DNA of 64,000 bases from Neptunomonas phycophila (lineage in GTDB: Bacteria; Pseudomonadota; Gammaproteobacteria; Pseudomonadales; Balneatricaceae). The stretch covers positions 62,001-126,000 of the forward strand of contig NZ_MRCI01000003.1 in assembly GCF_001922575.1 (NCBI RefSeq), given 5' to 3'. Below the pieces are notes generated by a model. The model was not told the origin of the DNA, did not search any database, and worked only from the letters and a program-made list of their open reading frames with translations. The position numbers and the translations under genes were made by a program. Of the stretch, positions 25,627 through 35,163 are shown piece after piece (within the stretch, counting starts at the first letter, position 1; every line of letters begins with the position of its first letter).

Positions 25627-26553
25627 TTAGCCCGCCGGATGGAAGGGCTTTCCAAGTGAAATAGGTGCAAACATTTTGCTTCGGCCTTGGTTACGCGACA
25701 ACATCACCAATACCACCACGGTAGCCGCATAGGGCAACATGGCCATTAGGTTAGGTGACACTGCAAAGCCAAACCCTTGAGCCACCAAATGAAGAATGCT
25801 GGCTAAGCCAAAGAGATAAGCCCCTAACAGCACGCGCTCTGCTCGCCAGCTCGCAAACACCACCAGTGCGAGTGCAATCCAACCACGACCTGCACTCATG
25901 TTTTCGGCCCACAGCGGCGTATAAGCCAACGATAAGTAACCGCCCGCAAGCCCCGCCATGGCTCCGCCAAACGCAACGGCAAGATAACGCGTGCGCATTA
26001 CAGGTAAGCCAATGGCATTTGCTGCATGCGGGTTTTCGCCCACGGCTTTGACGACAAGACCGGGGCGACTCGAGCGGAAAAACCACCAAATCGCGAGGAA
26101 GAGCACAAAGGAAAGATACACCACCAGATCTTGAGCAAAGAGCATTTTGCCAATGACTGGTATATCACTAAGAACAGGGATAGCGATCGCATTTAACCCA
26201 TCGATGGGTTTGCCTACATAACTTGCACCAATAAAGGCTGACAAACCCGTGCCGAAAATCGTCAGGGCCAGACCTGTGGCTACCTGGTTAGCATTCAGGC
26301 CAAGCGCTATCATGGCAAATAGCTGCGACATAATGATGCCAGCCATCATCGCGACAATAAAACCAAAGAGTAAACTGCCGGTTAGCAAAGTGGTAATAAA
26401 GCCAGCCACCGCGCCCATCAACATCATGCCTTCTTGGCCGAGGTTAAGTACACCGCTCTTTTCGCAAACCATTTCGCCTAAGGCAACGATTAATAATGGC
26501 GTGCCAGTGCGGACCATGGCATATAAAATATTGGTAATTAGATCGATATCCAT
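25627..26553 (-). CDS. ABC transporter permease, nucleoside/purine type (YufQ-like)
   Basis: 308 residues with eight or more hydrophobic helices. The start MDIDLITNILYAMVRTGTPLLIVALGE and the motif SGVLNLGQEGMMLMGA are hallmarks of the second permease of BMP-family transporters. The EAA-like loop GENPHAANAIGLPV contacts the ATPase. It starts 2 bases after the preceding permease and is followed by the deaminase gene. Function: moving purines or nucleosides across the inner membrane together with the BMP-type binding protein encoded at 12160. Confidence 0.9.
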   Translation of the reverse strand: MDIDLITNILYAMVRTGTPLLIVALGEMVCEKSGVLNLGQEGMMLMGAVAGFITTLLTGSLLFGFIVAMMAGIIMSQLFAMIALGLNANQVATGLALTIFGTGLSAFIGASYVGKPIDGLNAIAIPVLSDIPVIGKMLFAQDLVVYLSFVLFLAIWWFFRSSRPGLVVKAVGENPHAANAIGLPVMRTRYLAVAFGGAMAGLAGGYLSLAYTPLWAENMSAGRGWIALALVVFASWRAERVLLGAYLFGLASILHLVAQGFGFAVSPNLMAMLPYAATVVVLVMLSRNQGRSKMFAPISLGKPFHPAG

Positions 26554-26555
26554 GA

Positions 26556-27638
26556 TTATCCTCGCGCCGCCGTTGGCTTTTGGGTCTTTAATTTAATGCG
26601 ATACGTAATCAACACATCACACGCCAACAGATAAAACAGCAGCATTCCTTGAAATAAGCCAGTAATGGCGAGCGGCATACCTAACTCAATTTGGGCCATT
26701 TCTCCCCCCATGTAGATAAGTGCCATCAACAAGCTTGCCAATAAAATACCCACTGGATGCAAGCGACCTAAGAAGGCAACAATGATGGCGGCATAACCGT
26801 AACCGGGTGATATTTGAGGTACTAGTTGGCCAATTGGCCCTGACACTTCACTAGCGCCGGCTAACCCGGCTAACCCGCCACTAATTAACATGGTAATCCA
26901 TACGAGTTTTTTATCTTTAAAACCCGCTAAGCGAGCGGCACTGGCGTCTAGGCCCAGTACTTTTATTTGGAAGCCAAGGAAGCTGCGACTTAACAAAACC
27001 CACACAACAACAACGGCTAGCAGCGCAAAAAGAATACCCGCATGTACACGCGTGCCCTCAACTAAGGTAGGCAGCAGTGCTGAATCACCAAACATCGCTG
27101 ACTCGGGGAAGTTATAGCCATCGGGGTCTTTTAAAGGGCCGTGGACGCTGTAGATAAGAAAATTAAGCGCAATATAGTTGAACATAATCGTGGTCAGTAT
27201 CTCATTGGCATGAAAGCGAGTTTTTAACCACGCCGCCAAAAAAGCCCAAGCTCCGCCGCCAACCATGCCTGCTAGTAACACGACGGGCAGCACCCAAATA
27301 CCCTCAACATCAATCACATTCACAGCAACGGCACTGGCTAACAGCCCGCCCATTAACAGCTGCCCCTCAGCCCCGATATTCCACACATTAGCGCGGTACA
27401 CCACAGCTAAGCCAATGGCGCACAACATAATAGGTGCTGCCTTAACGCATAACTCGGATAAACCATAGACATCGGAGATGGGTGTATAGAGTAATGTCTT
27501 TAAAGCAAAAAGCGGGTCTTGCCCCTCTACGGCAAAAAAGATAGCGCCCGTAATAAGCGTGAGCAGGCCAGCCAAGACAGGCGATAAGTAAGCCATTGAT
27601 GTCGATTGCTCGCCCCGCGGTTCTAGTCGAAAAAACAT
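26556..27638 (-). CDS. ABC transporter permease, nucleoside/purine type (YufP-like)
   Basis: 360 residues, AAGGAGAG ribosome site. Many hydrophobic helices; AYRANVWNIGAEGQLLMGGLL-type segment (VVYRANVWNIGAEGQ, LLMGGLL) and the GLDASAARLAGF coupling loop match the first permease of YufOPQ/NupPQ systems. It begins 9 bases after the ATPase gene and is almost fused to the second permease, so the heterodimer is made from one message. Confidence 0.9.
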   Translation of the reverse strand: MFFRLEPRGEQSTSMAYLSPVLAGLLTLITGAIFFAVEGQDPLFALKTLLYTPISDVYGLSELCVKAAPIMLCAIGLAVVYRANVWNIGAEGQLLMGGLLASAVAVNVIDVEGIWVLPVVLLAGMVGGGAWAFLAAWLKTRFHANEILTTIMFNYIALNFLIYSVHGPLKDPDGYNFPESAMFGDSALLPTLVEGTRVHAGILFALLAVVVVWVLLSRSFLGFQIKVLGLDASAARLAGFKDKKLVWITMLISGGLAGLAGASEVSGPIGQLVPQISPGYGYAAIIVAFLGRLHPVGILLASLLMALIYMGGEMAQIELGMPLAITGLFQGMLLFYLLACDVLITYRIKLKTQKPTAARG

Positions 27639-27647
27639 GATCTCTCC

Positions 27648-29204
27648 TTAGTGAGCTAGGTCGTGAGCTTTGGCTGTTGCGAACATTCCAGCCATCCAGC
27701 GACCGACCTCTTCAAGGGAGGTATCAGCTGTCGGTTTGATAGGGGATAGTTCACCATCACAAATTGCACATAGACGATCCGATATCAAAAACAGCTCATC
27801 TATATCTTCTGATACGACTAAAATAGCCGCTCCAGCATCGCGCAGTTCGATAAGCGCTTGATGGATGGCGGTTGCTGCGCCGATATCAACACCCCACGTA
27901 GGGTGGGCGGCAACCAGTAACTTCGGGTTTTGCAGAATCTCTCGTCCTATGATGAACTTTTGCAGATTACCACCCGATAAGCTTCGCGCATGGGTCTCAC
28001 TGCTTGGCGTTTTTACTTTGTAATCGCCAATAATTTTTTGAGCATAGGCTTCTGTTTTTTTGTAGTTCACCATGCCGCGCTTAACTAACCCCGATAAGAA
28101 ACCGGTAAGCAGCGCATTATCGCGCAAGCTCATATCAGGGACAGCACCACGGCCTAGGCGTTCTTCTGGTACAAAGGCTAAGCCTAACGACCGGCGCTGC
28201 TCGGGGCGCAATTGACCAACACCTTGATCCGCAAACCGAATAGTGTCGGGGCTTTCAACCGATTGCTCTCCACTCAACGCCGCTAATAACTCTTCTTGGC
28301 CGTTTCCAGCAACACCGGCAATGCCTACTATTTCGCCCGCATGTACTTGCAAGTCGATAGATTTTAAATCAACGCCAAAAGGGTCAGGGCTAAACAATGT
28401 TAAGCCTTCTACCGCTAAAAATACTGATTGGCCCGTTACCTTCGTATAATCCGTGCTGATCGGTGTTTCATCACCCACCATCATACGCGCCATACTAGAA
28501 GGGTCTTCTTGCGCGGGGATACAGTCTCCCGATACACGGCCACCACGTAATACAGTCGCGGAATGACACAGGGCCTGTACTTCATTTAATTTGTGACTAA
28601 TAAATAGAATGCTGCAACCTTCACTGGCCAATTGGCGCAGGGTAACAAACAGCGTGTTGACTTCTTGTGGTGTTAAAACGGAGGTTGGCTCATCGAGTAT
28701 CAGCAACTTTATGTCTTGTACAAGGCACCTAACAATCTCAACCCGTTGACGCTCACCTACGGATAGTGAATGAATATGGCGGTCTGGATTCAACGCCATG
28801 CCATAGCGTTCTGACACGTGACGGATTTTATCCGACAAGGCTTTCATATCCTTAGCCTCGTCGCCCAATGCTAAAGCGATATTCTCGGTGACAGTTAACG
28901 TTTCGAACAAGGAAAAATGCTGGAAAACCATACCGATGCCTAACTGACGTGCATGGGCTGGATCTTTAACTTCTAGCGGTTTTCCTTCCCATACCATCAC
29001 GCCAGCATCGGGCTTTACGACACCATAAATAACCTTCATTAAGGTACTTTTACCCGCACCGTTCTCACCTAATAGGGCATGTATTTCTCCAGCACGGATC
29101 TCTAGATCAATCTGATCATTGGCAAGGCAGCCCGGGTATTGCTTGGTAATCCCCCGTAAGGATAAGCGCATCGGTTGCTCTGTCTTATCATCTATCGACG
29201 ACAT
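27648..29204 (-). CDS. ABC transporter ATP-binding protein, duplicated cassette (YufO-like)
   Basis: 518 residues with two ABC domains, as in sugar/nucleoside importers. The first has Walker A GENGAGKST, signature LSVGERQRVEI and Walker B LLILDEPTSVL. The second (from about 270) keeps GVAGNGQEELL, signature LSGGNLQKFIIGREI and a Walker B variant LLVAAHPTWGVD lacking the catalytic Glu, as is usual for these proteins. First gene of the operon with the two permeases and the deaminase. Its leader is long, with an operator-like site about 230 bases upstream. Confidence 0.92.
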   Translation of the reverse strand: MSSIDDKTEQPMRLSLRGITKQYPGCLANDQIDLEIRAGEIHALLGENGAGKSTLMKVIYGVVKPDAGVMVWEGKPLEVKDPAHARQLGIGMVFQHFSLFETLTVTENIALALGDEAKDMKALSDKIRHVSERYGMALNPDRHIHSLSVGERQRVEIVRCLVQDIKLLILDEPTSVLTPQEVNTLFVTLRQLASEGCSILFISHKLNEVQALCHSATVLRGGRVSGDCIPAQEDPSSMARMMVGDETPISTDYTKVTGQSVFLAVEGLTLFSPDPFGVDLKSIDLQVHAGEIVGIAGVAGNGQEELLAALSGEQSVESPDTIRFADQGVGQLRPEQRRSLGLAFVPEERLGRGAVPDMSLRDNALLTGFLSGLVKRGMVNYKKTEAYAQKIIGDYKVKTPSSETHARSLSGGNLQKFIIGREILQNPKLLVAAHPTWGVDIGAATAIHQALIELRDAGAAILVVSEDIDELFLISDRLCAICDGELSPIKPTADTSLEEVGRWMAGMFATAKAHDLAH

Positions 29205-29716
29205 AGGTGTATCGTATCCTCTGTGTAATCGTTACAAGGCAGAACCGATTTACTCCGTTAAACCAATCCGCGCTGAATATAATGCAGCAGTTTACGAAGG
29301 CCATATACCAAAAAAAGCCCACGTTAAACGCCACTACCCGCGCAAAGATATAGCAAGAACCTAGCCAGCGGCTAAAAAGCCCGTTGTTTTTGCGAGTACT
29401 TTATTGTTGCTAAACGCACTAAACCTTCATATTTCCTGACCTTATAGTCAAGTTTTTAGGTGCAGCGTTTACTGTTTGGTGCCAACGACTTCTGTCATCA
29501 CCGCTTTCAGCCAAGCCGATACCTGCACTGAATGCGTGCATTTTACACAAACCTGACCCAAAAGATGACTTAAAACATACATCTAACAGCGTCTCTTTTA
29601 AGACGGTGTGTAGAGATTTTTTTATTTTCATTTCACCTTTTTGCCGAGCTATTCGTTTAATCACTAGAGAACCATGATCACATACGCCAAAAGCGCGAAA
29701 CGAATAGGTTTGCCGA
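29205..29716. other. 512-base divergent region between purine ABC operon and metal operon
   Basis: It holds a short palindrome TGTAA-TCG-TTACA (29224-29236) 20 bases from the ATPase start, the operator-like site at 29436-29451, and a small hairpin CGTCT/AGACG (about 29589-29604) followed some bases later by a seven-T run on the plus strand. No coding frame with a credible ribosome site or known family was found, and no purine riboswitch core was recognised. Confidence 0.5.
29436..29451 (-). promoter_or_regulatory. RutR-like operator upstream of the purine ABC operon
   Basis: CTGACCTTATAGTCAA; on the minus strand TTGACTATAAGGTCAG, which matches the RutR consensus arms TTGAC and GGTCA. It lies about 230 bases before the ATPase start, and TTGACT could be a -35 box, but no matching -10 was found. 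Weaker than the sites at puuD and the NCS2 gene. Confidence 0.5.
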
Positions 29717-30940
29717 ATGTCCCATGATGATGAAATTAAACCCAAAAGCCGCACTAAATTGTGGTTTTTGGTACACAGTTGGTTAGCGATGCCTATCTGG
29801 CTATTTGTTTTTTTTGTTTGTTTAACCGGCTCAATCGCAACCGTTAGCCAAGAAATCGTATGGCTAATTGATCCGGCTGTACGTGCGAATCAACCTTCCG
29901 ATAAAACACGTATCTTAAATTACGATGAAATAATTGATGTTGTGCATCAAGCTTCTCCGCAAGTTTATATAGAACGAATAACGCGGCCGGTTAAATCTCA
30001 GTTTGCGCTCAGTGCCGTCGTTAGCTACCCGGACTCCACAACCGCCACCGTTTATATCAATCCTTACACAGGCGCCATCCAAGGAACCGCCTCGGGGTTT
30101 GATTTTCGTCAGTTCATACGGGCTGTGCATGGTTGGCTATTACTGCCATTTGATAATGGATACACCTTCTATAGCTTTGGCTGGTACATCGTCAGCTTTT
30201 TAGGCATTCCCATGCTGCTCTCATTGATTACCGGACTTGTGGTGTATAAACGTTTTTGGCGAGGCTTTTTTAGCCCCCGTTTGCGCTTTAACCGTGGGTC
30301 TCGCGTATTTTGGGGCGATTTTCACCGTTTAGCAGGTATTTGGTCTATTCCGTTTATTTTAATTATTTCGGTGACCGGTATTTGGTTTCTGATTCAAGCC
30401 GCGCTGTTTGATAACAGTATCTCTATTTCAAGTGATGGCCCTCCTATTTATGTTGCGCGTGAGGATGTACCTAGTTCCATAGGGGACGAACCCGCCATGA
30501 TTAGCCCTAGTGATGCCGTTGCTGTTGTGACTCAAGCCTACCCCAATGTCACAGCTGAGCGCGTGTCAGTGCCGGGCAATACATACAATCATTATGTAGT
30601 TGATGGTCGCAGCCAACGCTATCCACTTATCATTGAGCGCTTCTCGGTGAACCCTTATAACGGCAATATCGAAAAAGCTAAGCGCCTATCAGACCATACC
30701 TCGCTAGAACTGGTTACGGAATCGATGCGACCGCTGCACACGGGTGATTTTGTCGGTTTAACACTAAAGCTCGTTTATTTTTTCTTTGGCTTATTGCTTA
30801 CCATGATGGTTTTTAGCGGCATGACTATTTGGACAAAGCGCACCTTTAAAGCTAGCCAGGCAATCATACGAGAGCGATCCCAACAAAAAAGGCAGCGCTC
30901 TCATCAGCCAGTTTTACAGGCTAAAGGGGAGGCGTCTTGA
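29717..30940 (+). CDS. PepSY-associated transmembrane protein
   Basis: 407 residues with four membrane helices: about 14-37 (LVHSWLAMPIWLFVFFVCLTG), 150-172, 200-225 and 338-362. Two periplasmic PepSY-like regions (about 60-125 and 255-320) include VYINPYTGAIQG and FSVNPYNGNIEKAK. Members of this family sit next to TonB-dependent receptors or metal transporters, and some are ferric-siderophore reductases; His residues in the helices (RFIRAVHGWLL, GDFHRLAG, RPLHTGDF) could hold heme. First gene of a seven-gene metal uptake operon, overlapping the next by 4 bases. Metal reduction is an inference. Confidence 0.82.
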   Translation: MSHDDEIKPKSRTKLWFLVHSWLAMPIWLFVFFVCLTGSIATVSQEIVWLIDPAVRANQPSDKTRILNYDEIIDVVHQASPQVYIERITRPVKSQFALSAVVSYPDSTTATVYINPYTGAIQGTASGFDFRQFIRAVHGWLLLPFDNGYTFYSFGWYIVSFLGIPMLLSLITGLVVYKRFWRGFFSPRLRFNRGSRVFWGDFHRLAGIWSIPFILIISVTGIWFLIQAALFDNSISISSDGPPIYVAREDVPSSIGDEPAMISPSDAVAVVTQAYPNVTAERVSVPGNTYNHYVVDGRSQRYPLIIERFSVNPYNGNIEKAKRLSDHTSLELVTESMRPLHTGDFVGLTLKLVYFFFGLLLTMMVFSGMTIWTKRTFKASQAIIRERSQQKRQRSHQPVLQAKGEAS

Positions 30941-31500
30941 TGAAAACAGCACAACACACCTCAGGACTGTCCAAAGCCGAACAAAAACGCAAACGTAACC
31001 AAAGCCTATGGTTTCGCTGGCGTTTCCATTTAAGCGGTTTACTCATCTTAATTCCATTGATTCTGACCCCTTTTTACATTGAGTTAATGGCCGTTTTTCG
31101 TGGCGATAACGGCTTAGGGTCACATGTGATTGGCTCACAATCGGTCGGGCCTTGGGAAGTCACCTTAGCTGAACAGTTCGAAACACCACCGCGTATGAAT
31201 GGGCCAGCCGGTTACATGAAAGTATTTAATGCCGCCTTATGCGAGGCCTGTATCACCGAGGTTAAAGCCGTGTACTTACGTATTGGCAAACCCCGCAGCT
31301 TACGCACTGCTGGTGCGCTTGGTTTTGGCTCACCATACCGGCTGATGTTAGGAATTCCTGTCCCTGAAAATACCCAACTTGATGCTGATTTGTGGCTCAC
31401 AGTCGAAGGCTGGGATGGATCAGTACACCATGCCACTTGGCCGTTAGCACAAGCCTCACCAGCCACCATAGAATTTCTGAAAAACTTGCAGGCGCACTAA
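30937..31500 (+). CDS. Membrane-anchored protein of the metal-uptake operon
   Basis: 187 residues, not recognised as a named family. A basic N-terminus is followed by one helix at about 32-52 (LSGLLILIPLILTPFYIEL), so most of the chain faces the periplasm. That part contains the Cys pair ALCEACITEVKAVYLRIGKP, a possible metal or disulfide site, and a beta-rich end. It overlaps the PepSY gene (ATGA) and precedes the small secreted protein gene by 2 bases, so it is a fixed operon member. A role in handling the transported metal is plausible but unproven. Confidence 0.6.
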   Translation: MMKTAQHTSGLSKAEQKRKRNQSLWFRWRFHLSGLLILIPLILTPFYIELMAVFRGDNGLGSHVIGSQSVGPWEVTLAEQFETPPRMNGPAGYMKVFNAALCEACITEVKAVYLRIGKPRSLRTAGALGFGSPYRLMLGIPVPENTQLDADLWLTVEGWDGSVHHATWPLAQASPATIEFLKNLQAH

Positions 31501-31502
31501 AT

Positions 31503-31904
31503 ATGACCTTACTTTTTACTCTATATTCATCATTTCTTCGCGTGTTAACTCAGGCAGCAACAGCAGGACGCCGACCTTATAAAAAGCAGTGTGTAAACGT
31601 GAGTTTGAGCGTGATCTTGTTAGCATTAGCGACCCCAAGCTACGCGCATTTTCCCTTTTGCGAATGCACAATGGACGCAGGGAAAATCCAGTGCAAAGCG
31701 GGCTTTTCAGATGGCTCAGGAGCGTCAGGAGTAACGGTTGATTTGATTTCGTATGATGAAGAAATCATCCAACAAAACCAATTTAGCGAAGCGTCTACCG
31801 CCGAATTTGCCCCTTATGAAGGCGAGTTTTACATCCTATTAGACGCAGGCCCAGGCCATACCGTCGAAGTAGATTGGCATGATATCCAAGGCCTAAATCG
31901 ATGA
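31503..31904 (+). CDS. Small exported cysteine-containing protein
   Basis: About 133 residues from the ATG at 31503; GTG codons near 31600 are alternative starts that give a tidy signal peptide (VSLSVILLALATPSYA). The mature part begins HFPFCECTMDAGKIQC, with His and three Cys close together, then GFSDGSGASGVTVDLISY and a beta-sandwich-like remainder resembling DUF4198-type metal-uptake accessory domains. It likely binds a metal ion or feeds the transporter in the periplasm; this is inferred from cysteines and operon position. It overlaps the next gene by 4 bases. Confidence 0.6.
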   Translation: MTLLFTLYSSFLRVLTQAATAGRRPYKKQCVNVSLSVILLALATPSYAHFPFCECTMDAGKIQCKAGFSDGSGASGVTVDLISYDEEIIQQNQFSEASTAEFAPYEGEFYILLDAGPGHTVEVDWHDIQGLNR

Positions 31905-32545
31905 GTACGCTCGTTATTATCAAACCAGCGGGTGTGCGCCACGAGAACATAGGGGTACTGTTATTCGCGCTATTAGTGCTTGGTTTAGCGGCGGGGTATA
32001 TTGACTATTCAGCCGCACCTCGCGCTGCGCAGCACTCCACCATGACAGATCAAATTGACTCTCGCCATGATCTCAACCCTATTGAACAAGGTCTGCATGC
32101 CGATCTCAAAGCGGCAGCAGAAGACATCCTATGGCGTCTAGCTGAGCAGGAACCTGTGACCCTGAAAGATCTCAACGATGATTTGATTCCCCCTTTTGCA
32201 AACGATGTGGTCAGCCAAGAACGGGGAGGCCACCAATGGCGTTTAGTGTCTACTCCCGACCAAGATTACTGGTTATATATTGGCTCAAGCGCCAAACCTT
32301 CAATCGCAGGTAGCTTTGCGCTGCTGGTCAATACAAACCTAACCCACAACACACCCCCGACATCCAAGGAATCGGCGGATGCGATCAAAGCCAGCCTGTG
32401 GTTTATAGCGAAGCCAGCACCCAATTTACCAACAACAGACAATCTGTTACCCAACCACTCAACTATCGAGAACGCATTAAAAACCGTCGGTTGGAAACAG
32501 GTTGTTTCTCACTTTGATGCCAGCGTTACTCGTCCCGGAACTTAA
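31901..32545 (+). CDS. DUF6162-like inner membrane protein
   Basis: 214 residues. One hydrophobic helix near 19-37 (VLLFALLVLGLAAGYIDY) is followed by a periplasmic domain of about 170 residues that includes LHADLKAAAEDILWRL and RGGHQWRLV. It resembles DUF6162 proteins that accompany zinc/manganese-type ABC transporters; the function is unknown. It begins in a 4-base overlap with the upstream gene and ends 4 bases before the binding-protein gene. Confidence 0.6.
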   Translation: MSTLVIIKPAGVRHENIGVLLFALLVLGLAAGYIDYSAAPRAAQHSTMTDQIDSRHDLNPIEQGLHADLKAAAEDILWRLAEQEPVTLKDLNDDLIPPFANDVVSQERGGHQWRLVSTPDQDYWLYIGSSAKPSIAGSFALLVNTNLTHNTPPTSKESADAIKASLWFIAKPAPNLPTTDNLLPNHSTIENALKTVGWKQVVSHFDASVTRPGT

Positions 32546-32549
32546 TACC

Positions 32550-33518
32550 ATGCCCGCTAATAGCAATCCCTTTATCCGTATCCTAGGCGTACTGATCGCC
32601 ACCAGCGGATTACTGATTAGTCTCAACAGCCATGCCGCCCCGTTACGCATTGGCGTGACTCTGCACCCTTACTACAGCTATGTCTCTAATATTGTAGGGG
32701 AGTATGGCGAGGTTATTCCGATGATCCCCGAGGGCTTTAACCCTCATGCCTACGAACCGCGCGCAGAAGAAATCAAACGCGTAAGCACGTTAGATGTGGT
32801 CGTATTGAACGGTATTGGTCATGACGACTTTGCAGAACGGATGATAGCCGCCTCTGAAAAGCCGAATATACCAATAATAGAAGCGAACAAAGATGTTCCA
32901 CTTTTACCGGCGATTGGTGCAATGAACCAATCCCGCCAAGGAGAAAACATAGTTAATGCCCATACTTTTTTATCAATTACCGGTTCGATTCGACAGATCC
33001 AAACCATTGCAAAAGAACTCGGCAAACTCGACCCCGAACACGCAAAGGCTTTTCGAAAAAACGCCCGACGTTACGCCAAAACTCTTCGTCAAATTCGTGC
33101 AGACGCGTTATCTCAGTTAACACAAATACCCGGTAACCAATTACGAGTCGCCACTATCCATGGAGCATACGATTACATGCTGCGCGAGTTTGGTATTGAG
33201 GTAACTGCCGTGGTTGAACCTGCACATGGTGTTGAACCTAGCCCCTCTCAACTGGCTAAAACCATTGATATGATTCGCAATCTCGATGTCGATATTATTT
33301 TCTCCGAACTCAATTTCCCATCGCCTTATGTCGATACTATCCGCCAAGAAACCGGCGTCCAGCTCTATCCGCTCTCCCATATTATTTACGGCGCGTATTA
33401 CCCAGAAAAATTTGAAAAAGAGATGGCCGAAAATTTCCAAACCGTCGTGCAAGCGATTAAAGCAATATCTGCGGCGCACTCACCAGTGGCTGACCAAGCG
33501 ACTAAGGAGACGCCATGA
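32550..33518 (+). CDS. Metal ABC transporter substrate-binding protein (ZnuA/TroA family)
   Basis: About 322 residues from the ATG at 32550; an earlier in-frame start inside the preceding gene is not needed. Signal peptide through SGLLISLNSHAA. Cluster A-I metal ligands are visible: His in VTLHPYYSYVSNIVG, His in GFNPHAYEPRAEEIKRV, a candidate Glu/His in VVEPAHGVEPSPSQL, and the last acidic ligand in SELNFPSPYVDTI. The His-rich loop of true ZnuA is missing, so zinc, manganese and iron are all possible. It precedes the ATPase gene with a 4-base overlap. Confidence 0.85.
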   Translation: MPANSNPFIRILGVLIATSGLLISLNSHAAPLRIGVTLHPYYSYVSNIVGEYGEVIPMIPEGFNPHAYEPRAEEIKRVSTLDVVVLNGIGHDDFAERMIAASEKPNIPIIEANKDVPLLPAIGAMNQSRQGENIVNAHTFLSITGSIRQIQTIAKELGKLDPEHAKAFRKNARRYAKTLRQIRADALSQLTQIPGNQLRVATIHGAYDYMLREFGIEVTAVVEPAHGVEPSPSQLAKTIDMIRNLDVDIIFSELNFPSPYVDTIRQETGVQLYPLSHIIYGAYYPEKFEKEMAENFQTVVQAIKAISAAHSPVADQATKETP

Positions 33519-34258
33519 ATGTTCAAGCAAAACCGGTTAGCCTGCGTGGGCCACACATTCATTTTAAAGAAGTCAGCTTACGGTATGGCCAAAGTCACAT
33601 ACTAGACGACATAAACCTCCATGTTAGCCCCGGACAAATCTTCTCTGTAGTGGGCCCAAATGGAGGAGGAAAATCGTCATTATTACGCTGCCTGTTAGGA
33701 CAGGCGCCTCATACCGGGGAAATAAGTCTGCTGTGGCCTAATCAACCAGGCACCGTTGGCTACGTACCTCAGGCACTCGAATTTGACCGCAGTCTACCCA
33801 TGACGGTGATGGATTTTATGCGGGCTCTCAGCTCAAAACGTCCCTCTTTTTTACCCCTTAAATCACAAGATAAAACGCGTATAACCAACGCGCTGGAACA
33901 GGTAGGGCTCAGCCAAAAAGCCAATCGGCGCATGGGAGATTTATCAGGAGGTGAGCGCCAGCGAGTCCTCATGGCACAAAGCCTGATCCCTAGCCCTGAT
34001 CTACTTATCTTAGATGAACCCATGGCGGCCTTGGATGAAGCAGGAGTTCAGGTTTTCCAACGCTTGATCCAATCGCTCAAAGAGGAGGGGGTGACCATCG
34101 TATGGGTAGAGCATGATTTAGCCGCCGTTAGGCGTTTAGCTGATTCCGTCGTAGGTATTTGCCAGCAACTTTTATTTAGGGGCGACCCACGTGTAGAACT
34201 AACCCCTGAAAAAGCAATGCGCATGCTTACCCACCCCTTCTTTGCTGCTAACCCATAA
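33515..34258 (+). CDS. Metal ABC transporter ATP-binding protein (ZnuC-like)
   Basis: 247 residues. Walker A GPNGGGKSSLLRC, signature LSGGERQRVLMAQSL, Walker B LLILDEPMAALDE and H-loop VWVEHDL are all intact. The cytoplasmic ATPase powers the metal permease encoded 11 bases downstream. The order binding protein-ATPase-permease is that of the ZnuABC/MntABC class. Confidence 0.9.
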   Translation: MNVQAKPVSLRGPHIHFKEVSLRYGQSHILDDINLHVSPGQIFSVVGPNGGGKSSLLRCLLGQAPHTGEISLLWPNQPGTVGYVPQALEFDRSLPMTVMDFMRALSSKRPSFLPLKSQDKTRITNALEQVGLSQKANRRMGDLSGGERQRVLMAQSLIPSPDLLILDEPMAALDEAGVQVFQRLIQSLKEEGVTIVWVEHDLAAVRRLADSVVGICQQLLFRGDPRVELTPEKAMRMLTHPFFAANP

Positions 34259-34269
34259 GGGTACTCACT

Positions 34270-35163
34270 ATGATGGATTCGTTACGTTTAAGCGTTCAAC
34301 ACTTAGCGTCTCACGGTTATTTACCCAGTTCTCTGGAGTACGGTTTCGCCTTTAACGCCGTATTGGCTGGACTGATTATTGGTCCCGTTTTAGGTTTGTT
34401 AGGCACCTTAGTGGTGGTCAAACGCCATGCGTTTTTTTCTGAAGCGGTGGGGCACTCAGCACTCACGGGTGTGGCGATTGGCATTCTATTAGGTGAATCC
34501 TATAGCGGGCCTTATGGTGCCTTATTTGGCTATTGCATCATGTTTGGCTTAGGCCTTAATTACCTCAAAAACCGGACAGGGCTGACAGCCGATACCCTCA
34601 TTGGCGTGTTTCTTTCTCTGTCATTAGCGCTAGGTGCCAGTGTGCTCCTGATATTAGCGGGCCGTATCAATGTGCACATTCTGGAAAATGTGCTCTTTGG
34701 CTCAATTTTAACGGTGACTCACACTGACATTATTGTGCTAGCGGTTGTCGCTCTACTAGTGACGGCGCCTGTCATCCTATTTTATAACGCCTTTATGCTC
34801 GCAAGCTTTAATCCCGGCTTGGCTGCCGTCAGGCAAGTGCGAGTTAAAACGCTCGACTACCTATTTATCTTACTCGTGACCATAGTAACCGTGGCCTCAG
34901 TGAAAGTTATTGGGGCAGTTTTGGTCGGTGCGTTATTAGTTATTCCAGCGGCTGCCGCCAAAATTATCTCTCGGTCACTCACTATGTTCGTCACATTGAG
35001 CACCGTATTTGCCTTAGTAGCAACGCTCAGCGGCATTATTGTCCCTATGGAGTTGGCGCTTCCAGTCCCCTCAGGTGCAGCAATCATCCTATCAGCAGGC
35101 GTCATATTTTTGTCTGCAGTTCTTGCCCGAGCCCTTATCCCTAGCCTAAAAGGAAGCCAATAA
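34270..35163 (+). CDS. Metal ABC transporter permease (ZnuB-like, ABC-3 family)
   Basis: 297 residues, about eight membrane helices. GLLGTLVVVKRHAFFSEAVGHSALTGVAIG is the typical ABC-3 segment (GTLVVVKRHAFFSEAVGHSA), with SVKVIGAVLVGALLVIPAAAA near the C-terminal half. It forms a homodimer channel for divalent metal in the inner membrane. The start of the second binding-protein gene overlaps its stop by one base (TAATG). Confidence 0.9.
   Translation: MMDSLRLSVQHLASHGYLPSSLEYGFAFNAVLAGLIIGPVLGLLGTLVVVKRHAFFSEAVGHSALTGVAIGILLGESYSGPYGALFGYCIMFGLGLNYLKNRTGLTADTLIGVFLSLSLALGASVLLILAGRINVHILENVLFGSILTVTHTDIIVLAVVALLVTAPVILFYNAFMLASFNPGLAAVRQVRVKTLDYLFILLVTIVTVASVKVIGAVLVGALLVIPAAAAKIISRSLTMFVTLSTVFALVATLSGIIVPMELALPVPSGAAIILSAGVIFLSAVLARALIPSLKGSQ

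Noticed and set aside
29205-29450. Purine riboswitch in the long leader of the purine ABC operon
   Set aside because: I could not find the three-way junction core or the conserved loop bases of purine aptamers; regulation is better explained by the operator-like site.
29585-29630. Small RNA ending at the CGTCT/AGACG hairpin with a following T-run
   Set aside because: The stem is only five pairs and the T-run starts about 15 bases later, too far for a normal terminator; no promoter was found.
29419-29754. A 111-codon frame on the minus strand overlapping the PepSY start
   Set aside because: It has no ribosome site or family resemblance, and overlaps the start of a well-supported gene on the other strand.
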